NCBI RefSeq assembly: GCF_964355755.1 | Contig: NC_092671.1 | Span: forward strand, 25,668,070 to 25,728,069 | DNA: 60,000 nucleotides | Source of the DNA: Antedon mediterranea | Taxonomy: Eukaryota; Echinodermata; Crinoidea; Comatulida; Antedonidae | Reading direction: 5' to 3' | Shown: positions 22,460 through 33,919 of the stretch, piece after piece | Layout: each line of letters starts with the position of its first letter | Numbering within the stretch: position 1 is the first letter of the stretch | Made by a program: the position numbers and the translations under genes | The notes under the pieces: generated by a model | Told to the model about the DNA's origin: nothing | Seen by the model: only the letters and a program-made list of their open reading frames with translations | Databases searched by the model: none

Positions 22460-22680
22460 CTTTATGAAAGGAGCTTTGCGCTGCGTCTGTAAACTCTCAG
22501 TCAGGGGAGTTAGCCTGCTAAACTTTACATTGGAAGAATAGGGATGGAGCTTTACGTCCGCAAACTCTCCAGAGTCACGAGAGAGTTAGCCTGCTAAACT
22601 TTACATTGGGAGAATAGGAAATGAAGCTTTGCGTCCGCAAACTCTCCGGAGTCACGAGAGCCTGCTAAACTTTAATGGAA
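22460..22680. repeat. Tandem repeat, unit about 75-80 bp, 3 copies
   Basis: Each copy holds 'agctttgcgtccgcaaactc', then 'gagtcacgagag' and 'gcctgctaaactttacattg'. The first copy is the most diverged. Confidence 0.85.
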
Positions 22681-23335
22681 GTCGAACGTTTCGCCTGAAC
22701 GATTTTCTATTCAAAGCAAACAGGCAAGCATTGCACTGGTAGATGGGGGAAGACAACAGATAGATAGCATTTGTGTTCTAAGGTCTTGGCTCTAAGATAT
22801 TAAATACTTTTCTAAGTTTCAAAATACATTATATTTGATGGATTTTTACAAATCAAAGTTAAATTTGTATGTTTTAAATACTTCTGAACACATTTATCTT
22901 GTTTAAAGTGATGAAATATGTTTCTGAAAAAAGTTAGGATATGCTGAAAAAACTTGTAGTACACATGTTATCAGTTGATTAATCTATTATGTAAACAATG
23001 CTAATTACTTGTGTAAATAAAGTATAGCAGGATACCTGCTATAATTTAGCAATTTTGACTGGTGACTCTACTTGTAATGTAAAATTATTAATTTTATTTA
23101 CCTTGATTGAAGGTTTGGCATTCTTAACGTGATCGGTTGATCGCGAAGTATTTTTTTATTGATAACATATTTTTCGTCTGTCAGTAAGATGTTTTCACCT
23201 TGATAAATTATATTTGGCGTTACGTAATGTATTGTAGCATTACGGATCTCCTTTCTTGCATCTGGTAAGGTTTAGTGGTTATTGTTAATATGTATTGACG
23301 TCTTTAAAAAAAAAATCTAATTCCTTTTATTGCAG

Positions 23336-23445
23336 GTTATTTGGTACAATTATGTCAGTGAAGCGTTATATCTCTTTAAAAAAAATTATATTAACTTGTA
23401 TTTTACTACCGATTACAGGGCATTTAGTATTTTTAACACTCCATG
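23336..23445 (+). CDS. Candidate first coding exon of the NXPE-like gene (signal anchor)
   Basis: A good acceptor (TTTTATTGCAG, ending 23335) is followed by ATG at 23352. The frame encodes 'MSVKRYISLKK' and a hydrophobic run 'IILTCILLPITGHLVFLTLH', the shape of a type II membrane anchor. The donor G|GTGGGC after 23445 leaves phase 1, exactly what the next NXPE exon (30456) needs. With it the protein reaches 574 residues, normal for the family. Against it: a weak donor, a 7-kb intron and no motif of its own. Confidence 0.45.
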
Positions 23446-26400
23446 GTGGGCCTAAGAGGGCGAAGCTAATTTTTGTTAAATGACACCCTGGATTATCGGA
23501 AATAGAACTCTCGCACATAACATTCATGATATTTCCATGGAAATTGGTCGGAAGTAACTCTCATGCAGTATGCTACCAATGAGCATGCAAAACGATCGTA
23601 TTCGTACTTTTTTCCTCTGGGCCTCACACGTGGACTATTTAACCGCCGATTGTTTGATCAACACTTGGTATTTTGTTTTGCGTTCAAGTTCAATGCAGGG
23701 AGTTTTTATAATAACAACTCCCTGTTCAATGTGAACGTACGTCTAGGGGAATCCCCGTAAAAAGCACACTTTGTGTGAGAAGGCAAGTTCAATGCTTATT
23801 AATTTGGCCATTTTAGAAATTGTCCTGCGGGGGACCACAATCTGTTGAGGAAATTAAATATTAATCAATGTAAATAGGTGTTATAATAATATAGTTGAGT
23901 GGCCTACGTTTAGGCTGGTAGTCCTAAAAAAATAAACGGATGCTATAATGTAAACTACAGTACATGATACTATAGATATTATAGTAATATATTAATATTC
24001 ACTATAATCCTCTTTGATGATGATACACTATACTTCATAGCCACACATAAATAATGTACTATTGTACTGTAATACTCTACATTTCTTATGTACGTCGGAA
24101 TGCTATACCGTAGGCCTACAAATCTTCTAATAGTAACCCACACTCTAATAGTAGGCTAATCCTTGTTAAACCCACACATGTGAAAACGCCCACAAATGTG
24201 AAAACAATCACAAATGTGAAAACGCATCACCCGCAAATATGAAAACAACCACAAATGTAAAAACCATCACCCACAAATGTGAAAACAACCATAAATGTAA
24301 ACACGCATCACCCAAAAATGTGAAAACAGCGCCCACAAATGTGAAAACGATCAGCCCCACAAATATGATAACGCCCACAAATATTTTTTAAAAGAGACAC
24401 CTTTTCGCCCACAAATGTAAAAACAATTCAAATCAAATTTATTGCTAGGCCCAACAATTTTTTATCGGGTTAATGTTAATGTATTTATACCGTATACATT
24501 GTATTGAGTTGTTTCAATAATTATGTATTCATAATAGGCCTGTTGGGTCGTCGTTAACGCGTTGGACTATTACCATTTGCTGCTCGTGCGCGCTATATTT
24601 GCATGTTAACTCGTTGGTTTAATGTATACGTAATAGTTCAAAAGGATATATGTGATTTGCTGCGCGCGTGCACGATACTTCAAGATCAAGGCCATGTTAT
24701 ATCATTGTTACTTGTACTGCAGTTTGTAGTTAACTCGTTGGCTTACTATTATATAGTTCCAAGTTGATGTTAGGGCCCGTTTATGAACAGCAAGTATCCG
24801 GATAACTTGTCATCTTTTGGGGTCATTAATCATGACTTAACGACCCTTAATGACTTTTTTTAGTACTACCACCTGGGTTATCCGGACCAATTTCAGCCCG
24901 GCAAATTTGGAGGGTTGGCTTGTCCTCAGGGCACATTCATTTAGACTAGACAAAAAGTAGTGAGCCCTCTAACGGTCATTTGTGATTTCTGAGATTCATC
25001 GAAGCGCGACAACATCACCCGGAAATGATGTGAATTTAAAATTTTAATAGGGTTAAACTCTTTTAACCAATTGAAAGCCTTAAATTATAGTTCCTTATGA
25101 ATAATTCATGAGAATAATTAAAGCAAGGGTTGAAGCAAAGATTATATAGCGCCGCTACGCGGCGCAAGATAGGTAACTGTTGCCAAGCTCCTATCTTATA
25201 ACACTACGCGCCCAGTAAATCCATGGACGCCATTCGGGCGGACAGGTTATTATTGTGATTTAAATGTAAATGGTTTAAAGTTTGCGGTCCGCCTCGAAGT
25301 ATCTGTGGTTAACCATCTTTATGATTGATTCTTGGAAAAGGGAAGAAATTATGTAAACAAAGTAAAATAAAAGTTTCTTTGGGATCTGGACACTTTCCGA
25401 TTAATTCTGTGTGTTTACATTGATATGTTTGGTTAGACAACTTCGTTCTTTAACCAAAACATCGTGGATATTGCCTTGACAACGACTTTATTCCGGTTCA
25501 AACTTGTCCGCCGGAATGGCGTCCATGGATTACAAAGGTCTCACCCAGTTACCTATCTTGCGCCGCGTAGCGGCGCTATACAATCTTTGGTTGAAGAAGA
25601 AGCATGTGACTTGGTTTTTGGAACAGGATAGCAGTTATGAGCGTGTCAGGTAATCATTAAATTTGCTCTTCTTTTTGTTAGATTTTATACGGTTTTTATC
25701 AATAATAATATTGTACATTTTTACGAGACCATAACAAAATTCCTCAATTTTTGAGTAAACGAGTGACTAAATAAAAAGTTACTATGTAATGTAAATATTC
25801 GTTTGACAAAAAATGGGCATGTTGATATTTTCAGGTATTTTTTAAATGGCGATTGAAATAGGTAAACAAATCACATGTAACGGTGGTTTGTGCGAAGCTG
25901 GGCCTAGCCTTGATGGTCCAACGCGTACTGCGTGTTAATCAATGCGTATAAGATACACACGTAGTCGTTTAGGCCAATTTTTTTACATGTTTATTTATTA
26001 ATATTAGGCCCCATTCTCATTTATTTTAATTAATGTACTGAATGTACCACACTTTACAACTCTATATAAATTAGATTTTGTACTTGTATTAAATTCAAAC
26101 GTTTTATGGGATTTAAAACATTAAGCTAGGCCTTGTAGTAGGCCTAGGACCACATGCTAGGTTTTTCAGCCTAATTTATCATGCAGTAGGCCTATACCTC
26201 TAGCCCATCTTTCAAATACATATTTAAATTAACATACTTTTTATATTTCTATATTTTTTATAGGATCTGACTCCAGAAAACATTTGCATCACTTGAAACC
26301 GGCTATTTATGGACAGCATGTTGACATTAAAAAAAATTTGACCAGCTCTTATTAATTAAATGTCTTTTAAATTAAAGGTTTTCATTATAATGAAATGTAC

Positions 26401-29400
26401 GGTGACAGAAATTTAAATGATTCTCATAATTGAGGTTTCTCATAGATTTAATATTGAAGGTAAATAAATAAAGCTGTTTGTTATTCTTGCCTTTAGAAAT
26501 AAACATGTTGTTAGTACTATATTATTAGGCCTAGGCCATTATACAAATTAAAACTAAAAAAATACAGTAATCATATTTAAGGCCTACACAGCAGTACCTT
26601 ACTTGATTTGATTTTTTTCAAATATTTAATTGATGAAATAAATGAGTTTGACTTTTCAATTAGTTGCCATTTTATTAGTTTCTGTGTGTTTTTATTTATA
26701 TTCTTAAAATAATTGTATACAACAACTTTAAAGTATTGCGCAGAAGTGATCAAATTATAGTAGGCCTATTTGTATGTTATTGTCGCTTAAAATTATGCAG
26801 TTAAAGCATTTGATTTTAGGGTGACAGAAACGGTTAGGCAAGAAAAGAATTGTAAAAACAATTAAACATAATTTACCCCTAATGCATGTATATGTAGAAA
26901 ACATTGCTTATGTTAGCGCGACCGAAACTCGCTACTGGGAATAGAGCCTGCAAAAGCGACGCGTACACACCTACTCGGGCACCGGCGGAGCGCGATCGAT
27001 AGTAAATATACCCGATTTCAAATGATCATAAAATTCTTTTAAAAAATATCAACATTTTGATTTTTTGAGGATTAAAAGTAAAGATATTGAAATTTAACAT
27101 AATATTTACAAATATGTATTTAAAAATTCGGAAACAATTTTAGCGTGATATTAAATTAAAGTTTTTAGAGTTCCGCGATTTCCTACGCAGGATTTGTTTG
27201 TTTTCATTGTTAATGGGCGAATGTTACCTAAACTAGAATCGTTATAAATCTTTTAAATTTGTATTATAAGTAATTTCTTTAGTATTCTTAGTAACATCGA
27301 ATGTTTCTAATTAACTAGCAGTTATTTATACTAACTATTGTTCAATAATAAGCATGTATGAAGTGAAAATCTATAGTAATAATGTTCTAATAGTGTAAGT
27401 CTTCGGGTTTCTCAATACAATTCTCAGCGGTAAAGATAGGCTCGCGCTAATGTTTAAATCAAAAGCGCTCTCAAAACACTTTTTGTCCAAAATTCGCAAT
27501 ATGACGTGAGTGTGAGGGGAGTTGAAGGCGACCTTGTCAGGAGAGACCTCTGGAATATCCAGATACTTTAAATGTTCATAAACACAACCTTAGATGTTTT
27601 TTTGCGCGCACAGTACAATCTACAATGTCAAGGTTAAATTGCTATTTGTATGTATAGTGTGTGGTAAAATATTTCTTTTGTAAAAATTATTTTAAATGGA
27701 ACGTTACAACAATAATCCTCCGCTTCATCAGTGCATGAATACCTAATAATAGTGAATAGTGAGGGATTAGTTACAGTGTTGACTTTAAATAATAACATTT
27801 AACTGAAAATCAAAATTCATTGTACACGCATTGCATTGTAAATACATAGGATCGACAATATAGTATACTCATACATTTCCCTACCTAAGATAGAGTAAGC
27901 CTACTATAAAGTTACATAGCTTTATATCGCATAAACAGTGCTGCTAAATTAACATTTTACAGAAGCATAATATGACAAAATGCCACCTCCTGTGTTTAAA
28001 ATTAAATATCCTTTCATTTGAGACAAAACACGATGATTTTAGATTCGTTGACAGATTGGCCTTCGAATTGTCTAATTTTGGGTTACTATTTATTTCAACA
28101 AAGATGACCTGTTAAGAGCATTTGCATACATACATTGGCCTCCTATCGGTATCTGCAATGTGTAGGCCTACCCATCTTGTTTGCTACGTACGTATTTCTA
28201 TTTAAATTAAAGATCTTAATAAGCTTGCGAGAAGGGTGCATGAACAAATATTGGTCTTGACGGCTTACTTATAGGCCTAGAGTAAAATATGAATTGGATT
28301 ATAAATGACGTAATCATTTATTGAACACAATAATATATTTTCTACTTTCATTTTTTTTATGACGTTAACTTATGAATAGACAAATAAATAAAGTGGCACT
28401 TAACAATAACATTTTTTTTTTTAATATGTAGGTCAAGAGTGCAGAAATTTCGATATGTTTTCGAAGTCGAATTGTTTCTTCACACTGACAGGAACTTGCT
28501 GTTTCATGCTTATTTTGGTAAAATGCTTATTGGTTTTTATTTTTCCGATAGATTTTCACTGCTATTGACAATGTTGGGAGATTTTTTATGTTGATATTTT
28601 GTCATGCTATGACACAGCAATGATGGTATAACATGTCAGTGACTGTACAGTAGTTTGCTGTAAGCCAACCAATGTGCTGATATGATTTATGTTGCAGTGT
28701 CTGTATATATTGATATGTGTTATTGTGCTACTGTGTCCAGGGGATTAATTTGACTGCTGTATTTCTGAAGGGTTGCTTGTACCTTTAAAATCACTGCTTA
28801 AGCTGCTAATTTTCCTGAAGCAAAGTCAGCTGCACACTAATCACCTGCTATTTTGCTAAAAGACTTCTACCTTTGAAATCATTACAAGCTGCTAATTTTT
28901 CTGAATCAAAATCCAGCTGTAATGTATGCTAATCAACTGATTGGTTTTCTGTGTATTATACAGTATTCCAGAAAATGTAATTAAGTTATGTACCTTTTGA
29001 TACAATATATTATTTTTAATTATCTATCAACTACCAACCTAAACTAATATAATCCTCTAAACCATCTACAGATCTTAAATAATCTCTCTTAATTCAACCA
29101 ACAAATTAACCTTAAAAAATAATAATATTCTCAATAAACTGAACATAAAGGCCCTGTCACATCTTGACGATTTAGACAGCAAGTCCCAAAACGTTTCAAA
29201 GTTTCTCTAAAACGCTGGGATTTTCCATTTTGTACATGTACATTATGTATGTATTCATAACGAGTTGGAAGTGTACCGTATATAACGTACAAAGAACGTG
29301 CACAGAACGTTGTGATGTCTTGCTGTTGACCGACCGCGTGTCTAGAAATGTTATTGTAGTTTGTTTGTTTATGTAAGTTGTCTGTTGTCATTCATCATAG

Positions 29401-32400
29401 GAAATTCATTGTATGTATTTTATGATTTTCCAAATAACTTCAAATCAAATCAACTGATTCATTCTCCTCCCCTTTTACCATCTTTATTAGTTACTGGGTT
29501 TATCAATTACACGTAGATTTTCGTTTTTCTTACCCACGCCTCACACCTGCACCTTCACCCTCTGTGATAATGTTAAATTTCTGGACCACAGGGCATGTAT
29601 TTGTGACAAATACTGGTTATAAATAATTAAACGCTGTCCATACGGTAGCTATAAGTTAGAAATTCTTTGCGTTAGACGGTAGTTCGGAACACGTCAGGCA
29701 CGCCTATATGCGTCAATATAAATTGGAAATAAGTTTGAGAGACACGTTAACCATGAGTTCAAAACATTTTAATCATGAGTTAAAAACACTTTCTTTGTAC
29801 GCTGGAATATTATCATGGAGTAACATACGAACGTGTTTCAGCACTTGTAGACTACTTATAACGTATATCATGCGGAACGTATGAATCATTCGTCGAGTAA
29901 TGTTGTGTATGCACACCATTCTTCGGCGTGCTTGGCGTATTGGACGTAGTACAGTGCAGTAGCATGCTCATAACGTATACGAAATTGACGTTGAGCGTAC
30001 TAACGTAAGTCAGCGTATTCCTTTGATTCGTCATACGTCGTGATACTAAATCGTCAAGGTGTGACCTCATTCAATTATTAAATTGACTCAACCCTCTTTA
30101 AAAGCTATTAACAGCTAACATTCTAAATAGTCTCTCAACTATCATTCAAGTGAAAACCCCTGACAACCCTTAGTAGTTCCATTAGCAGGTTGCAGCACAA
30201 AATACCAACGCACAATATTAAAAATATTCTTTAAATAATAATTAGATTTGGAAAGTACCAGTTTATGGACCTACTAGTACTGCATACAATCGACCAAAGT
30301 TCCGGGACAAAGTAAGTATATACTAAATAAAATTAGAAGATATGGATGGCGCCCATAGTCAAACGTTATTTTGACACCAAAACTGTTTAATTATACTTAC
30401 TGATTGGCTGTCAACATGATAATTATTTTTAAAATATTTTTTTTTTGAAAAATAGCCAACTTGGGTGAGTATGTTGTTCCCATGACACAGCAATTCGGAA
30501 CTATCCATATCCGAAGTATTTCAACCTTAAAGCCTAGTAATTTTGTACCATTTTATCAGTCAATTTCAGTTTCTTCTACGGAGAAAACGGTAACAGAGGC
30601 ATTAAAAAGCAGAAACCAAACGGTAACAGAGGCATTAATAAGCAAAAACCAAACGCATAAGCCAGAAACACAAAATAATTACGAAGGAATGATCGATGTA
30701 AAGAATACAGTTTATCGTTTGAAGAACCCAGACATACCTGTCAAAGTTGGTGATTTCTTCAGTTTAATCATACAGACTCGCGATAGATTTGGTCGAAATT
30801 GTACAAGAGGAGGTGATTTTTTCTATACAACGATCAATTCAAAAACAAAAACCAAGAGCAACAATGCGGCAGGAAAAATAACAGACTTTAAAAATGGTAC
30901 ATATGAAGTGTTGTTTTTCGCTGGTTGGCCGGGTGTCATTGGTATAAGCATAATACTTGTACATCCATCTGAAGCGGTAGATTTTATTGAAGAGATAATT
31001 TGGCCTATGGAAAAAAGAATAAGGTGGAAAGGATTTTTCCAAAGAAAAAGAGCAGAAGTGACAGACTGCAGTTTCAGTAAAACTACATTGCTTAATAAGT
31101 GTAACTACAGTCATCCACTAGCTTTGGGAGAAACTGCATTTTATTGCGATAAACCAAACGTGTCTTCGTGCGATAGTTTGAGTTGGCTTAAATCAGACGG
31201 ATCTCATGTCATTGGACTCTTCTCCAAGATATACTCATCTTATCAGTTACCTTTTATGTAAGTATAACACACTTGTTAACCAGATGACATCTTTCTCTCT
31301 CTTGGCATCTCCCTCCTAGTCTTTTCCTCTTTTTCTCTCCTTTTCTCTCTCTTTCTCTTTCCCCCTCCCTTCTCTCATTTTCTCCCTATTTATGTTTCTT
31401 TATCTCCTTCTCTAATTGTCTCTCTCTTTCTCTCACTTTCTGTTTCTTTTTGCTCCTTTCCGTTTTTATTTTTTTCGCTCCTTCGTTTCTCTTTTAGTTT
31501 TCTTTTCGTTTCGTTTCCTCTTTTCGTCTTCTTTCCTTTTTCGTTTTTTTTTTATCTTTCGTTTTCTTTCCTTTTTCGTTTATTTTCTTTTTTTAGCTTA
31601 CGTTCCTTTTCCGTTTTCTTTCATTTTTAGTCGCGTGGAAGCGACTCTATAGTTCACTATGTCGGTCGGTCTGTCGGTCTGTCTGTCTGTCTGTCGGTCC
31701 GGTATCACTATGCATTTTATCGCTTTCTGACCTTATCTTGATATCAGTTTAGTCTAGCTAGGTCAATTTTTCACAGTATATTCCTTATGGCCAGGAATCA
31801 ATGTGGTTATGTTTTCACGGTGCGCAATAAAAAATTACGCGGTCTACGCACGATTTAACGAAATCACGTTTGTAATCATATCTTCACAACCATGAATCAC
31901 AATTAAATAAAATTTGGTACTCATAAATTTCAGGGCATAAATCATCATATGGCAATACAATTACGTGCGTATCGCATGTAACGCATGCGTACGCGCGCTT
32001 AAAATTTTCAAAATTTATTTTCGATGAAATAAGAGTACATTTCAGGCAATTTTAAGCGTTTACAAAATTGCCATGAGTGCGCATATTTTTGCGCGCGCAC
32101 TGCGCGTTAAATGTTATTACGCACTCTTTTTGCCCGATTTCTGTTTTCTTGACTTACTTTTCAACTCGAAATTACGTTATACGAGCACGTCGAAAGTGAC
32201 AGGCTACGCACGTGTAAATTAAAAAAATATAAATGTTTTTAAACATTTCAACATTTTTAAACATGTTCAGTAATTTCGGTCAGTATAGTTCACTATGTCG
32301 GTCGGTCTGTCTGTCTGTCGGTCTGTCGGTCTGTCTGTCTGTCTGTCGGTCTGTCTGTCTGTCGGTCCGGTATCACTACGCATTGTAGCACGCGACTTAA

Positions 32401-33919
32401 TGGCTGTTGGCCTTGTTTAGTTTTCTTTCCCTTTTTATTTTCATTTTTTTTTCATTTACTTTTCTTTTTCATTTTCCTTAACTGTTTTTCTTTATAGATT
32501 ATTCATTATCGTGTTAATTGTTATTCTTCGTATTATATTAGGTATAAATGGTTTGGAAACATATCCTTTTAACGAAATTTATTTGAAATTGTACAAATTT
32601 ATATTTCTTTTAAAATAGGAATGTTGCCTATGCACGTTTGCTTGGCGGTATACAATTACTCAAAATCAGCCAAGAAGGTAACGACATGTTTTTTTAAAAT
32701 TTCAACAAGGTGGAAGAGTATAGAAACTTTATTTCTGGAATTAAATTGTCTAGTAGCAAACCTAAATTGAATTAATACTGATTTTAGCATTATGAATTCC
32801 ATGTCCTCTTTTCCCATAGTTTTAACCTATAAATATAAATTATGATCACAATGAAATTATTAGTAGATTTATATGGTTAGGCCTACATCTAAAATTCTAT
32901 CCTGATTACCATATTTATTCCCGCCTTATATATATACGGTAGTAATTCTTTTTTTCCAAATTCTATTTTCAATTTTAATCAACATGTTGTACGGTGGTAA
33001 TTTTTATTACTTAACTCAAAATATTTTTGTAACATAACTGTTTTTATGATCTGTATGTGTTTTTAATGTGACAATGCCAACCAGGAAAGCAAATGTCAAA
33101 TGCAATTATTCGACGAATAAATAAATATCTTATCTTATATATCTTATAGGAAATTCGACATTTATGAGGAACCTGACATTACCGGAATGCAAGAAAGATT
33201 TATCCAGACCTCTCAACGATGGGTTCTGGACCAATAACGTATGGACCTCATTACAATGTCAGACAAAGCAATGGACAAAACAAGAAATTATTAAATGCAT
33301 GAAAGGAAGACACATGGTCTTAATGGGTGATTCTACAACACGACAATGGGTAGAATATCTGTTGCCAATGCTGAACATTGACAAGAGCAAAAATACTTCA
33401 AGACCTAATACTAAGCACATCCGACATCATAGTGATATCTTGACATTGGATTACTATTTCCATCCGTATGCTATAGGTAGACGTATTCAAGTCTACCGTG
33501 ATGGTGCTTGGGAGTACGAAGTTTTAGATAACCTTAATTCGAGTACTTGCAATTATGTAATAGTCGTGAGCCCATGGGCTCATTATACCCAATGGAAAAA
33601 AGAAAGTTTATTCGTCCGGTTGCATCTATTGCGGGAAACACTTATACGATTTATGAAACGCTGTCCAAACTCGCAAGTACTAATGAAGACGCCACATCCT
33701 CGCAGGCACAAGGATAAGCTTTCCCTAATGTATTCTAGTGACAGGTTATTATATGATATTTACGAGCAATATTACAGCATGTTCTGGGGTTTAGGTATTC
33801 ATATGATAGATATATGGGATATGAACCAGTCATATCCTAAAGGTAATGTTATACACATGCCGGGACCTGTTATATATCAAGAACTGTTTTTAATGTTTTC
33901 GCATATTTGTAAAGTGTGA
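23336..33919 (+). CDS. NXPE family protein (neurexophilin and PC-esterase domain)
   Basis: Secure exons: 30456-31257, 32619-32677 and 33150-33919 (stop 33917-33919), with a candidate first exon at 23336-23445. Phases agree at every junction: phase 1 into 30456, phase 2 after 31257 (TTTAT|GTAAGT), phase 1 after 32677. The joined CDS is 1725 nt, 574 residues. Order: signal anchor; a glycosylated linker with NQT sites; a filamin/IPT-like neurexophilin region ('PVKVGDFFSLIIQTRDRFGR' to 'LVHPSEAV'); then the NXPE C-terminal domain, with the 'MGDSTTRQWVEYL' motif (Gly-Asp-Ser at about 378-380), 'DIWDMNQSYPKGNVIHMPGP' and terminal 'FSHICKV'. The GDS serine and late Asp/His fit a PC-esterase/SGNH fold. 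Proteins of this family are luminal or secreted, and human NXPE1 has been linked to sialic-acid O-acetylation; the substrate here is unknown. Possible polyadenylation signals AATAAA lie at about 34093 and 34249. Confidence 0.85.
23696..23724. repeat. Hairpin CAGGGAGTT...AACTCCCTG
   Basis: Arms CAGGGAGTT (23696-23704) and AACTCCCTG (23716-23724). The right half AATAACAACTCCCTG is identical to that of the 20036-20070 hairpin. Confidence 0.75.
23725..24165. other. No gene seen
   Basis: AT-rich; probably intron of the NXPE-like gene if the distant first exon is right. Confidence 0.35.
24170..24430. repeat. Minisatellite, unit about 18 bp (cccacaaatgtgaaaacg)
   Basis: About 12 degenerate copies with variable spacers (for example 'gcatca'). 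Confidence 0.85.
24431..25128. other. No gene seen
   Basis: AT-rich; contains scattered TAGGCCT motifs only. Confidence 0.35.
25136..25589. mobile_element. MITE with long TIRs and 7-bp target duplication GTTGAAG
   Basis: TIRs start CAAAGATTATATAGCGCC (left) and end GGCGCTATACAATCTTTG (right), and each holds the palindrome GCGCCGCTACGCGGCGC. Inner mirrored text 'aatccatggacgccattc' extends the arms to about 100 bp with gaps. Direct repeats GTTGAAG at 25129-25135 and 25590-25596 mark the target site. The 7-bp duplication does not fix the superfamily; hAT- or P-related is possible. Confidence 0.8.
25597..27840. other. No gene seen
   Basis: 2.2 kb of AT-rich DNA with several TAGGCCTA palindromes (for example 26136-26200). 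No exon-like block. Confidence 0.35.
27845..28195 (+). repeat. Dispersed repeat R1, uninterrupted copy
   Basis: Contains in one piece the sequences found at 14510-14725 and 15960-16145. Confidence 0.75.
28196..29149. other. No gene; weak tandem duplication
   Basis: Two diverged copies of 'gctgctaattttcctgaagc'-type sequence, at about 28780-28850 and 28865-28940. Otherwise nothing recognised. Confidence 0.4.
29150..30068. mobile_element. Non-autonomous DNA element, imperfect TIRs
   Basis: The left end 'ggccctgtcacatcttgacg' continues 'atttag'. The right end is the inverse ('ctaaatcgtcaaggtgtgac' then 'ctc'). Length 919 bp, no transposase frame. I see no clear target duplication. Confidence 0.65.
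30586..30651 (+). repeat. 33-bp tandem duplication in the NXPE linker exon
   Basis: Two adjacent 33-bp units (30586-30618, 30619-30651), each with 'aacggtaacagaggcattaa', add 11 codons in frame and duplicate an N-Q-T glycosylation site. Confidence 0.9.
31290..31630 (+). repeat. Polypyrimidine tract in an NXPE intron
   Basis: About 340 nt almost entirely C/T on the + strand. Its open frame is low-complexity and not a gene. Confidence 0.85.
31629..32400. mobile_element. Probable MITE with (GTCT/GTCG)n near both ends
   Basis: Left 'tagtcgcgtgg...tatagttcactatgtcggtc' with a TCTG/TCGG tetranucleotide array (about 31665-31700). The block 'tatagttcactatgtcggtc' recurs at about 32284 with a longer array (to 32368) and ends '...gtagcacgcgactta'. 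The outermost AGTCGCGTG and CACGCGACT are inverted. It lies wholly in an NXPE intron. Confidence 0.55.

Noticed and set aside
31416-31652. 78-codon frame rich in Phe, Ser, Leu
   Set aside because: By-product of the polypyrimidine tract in an intron.
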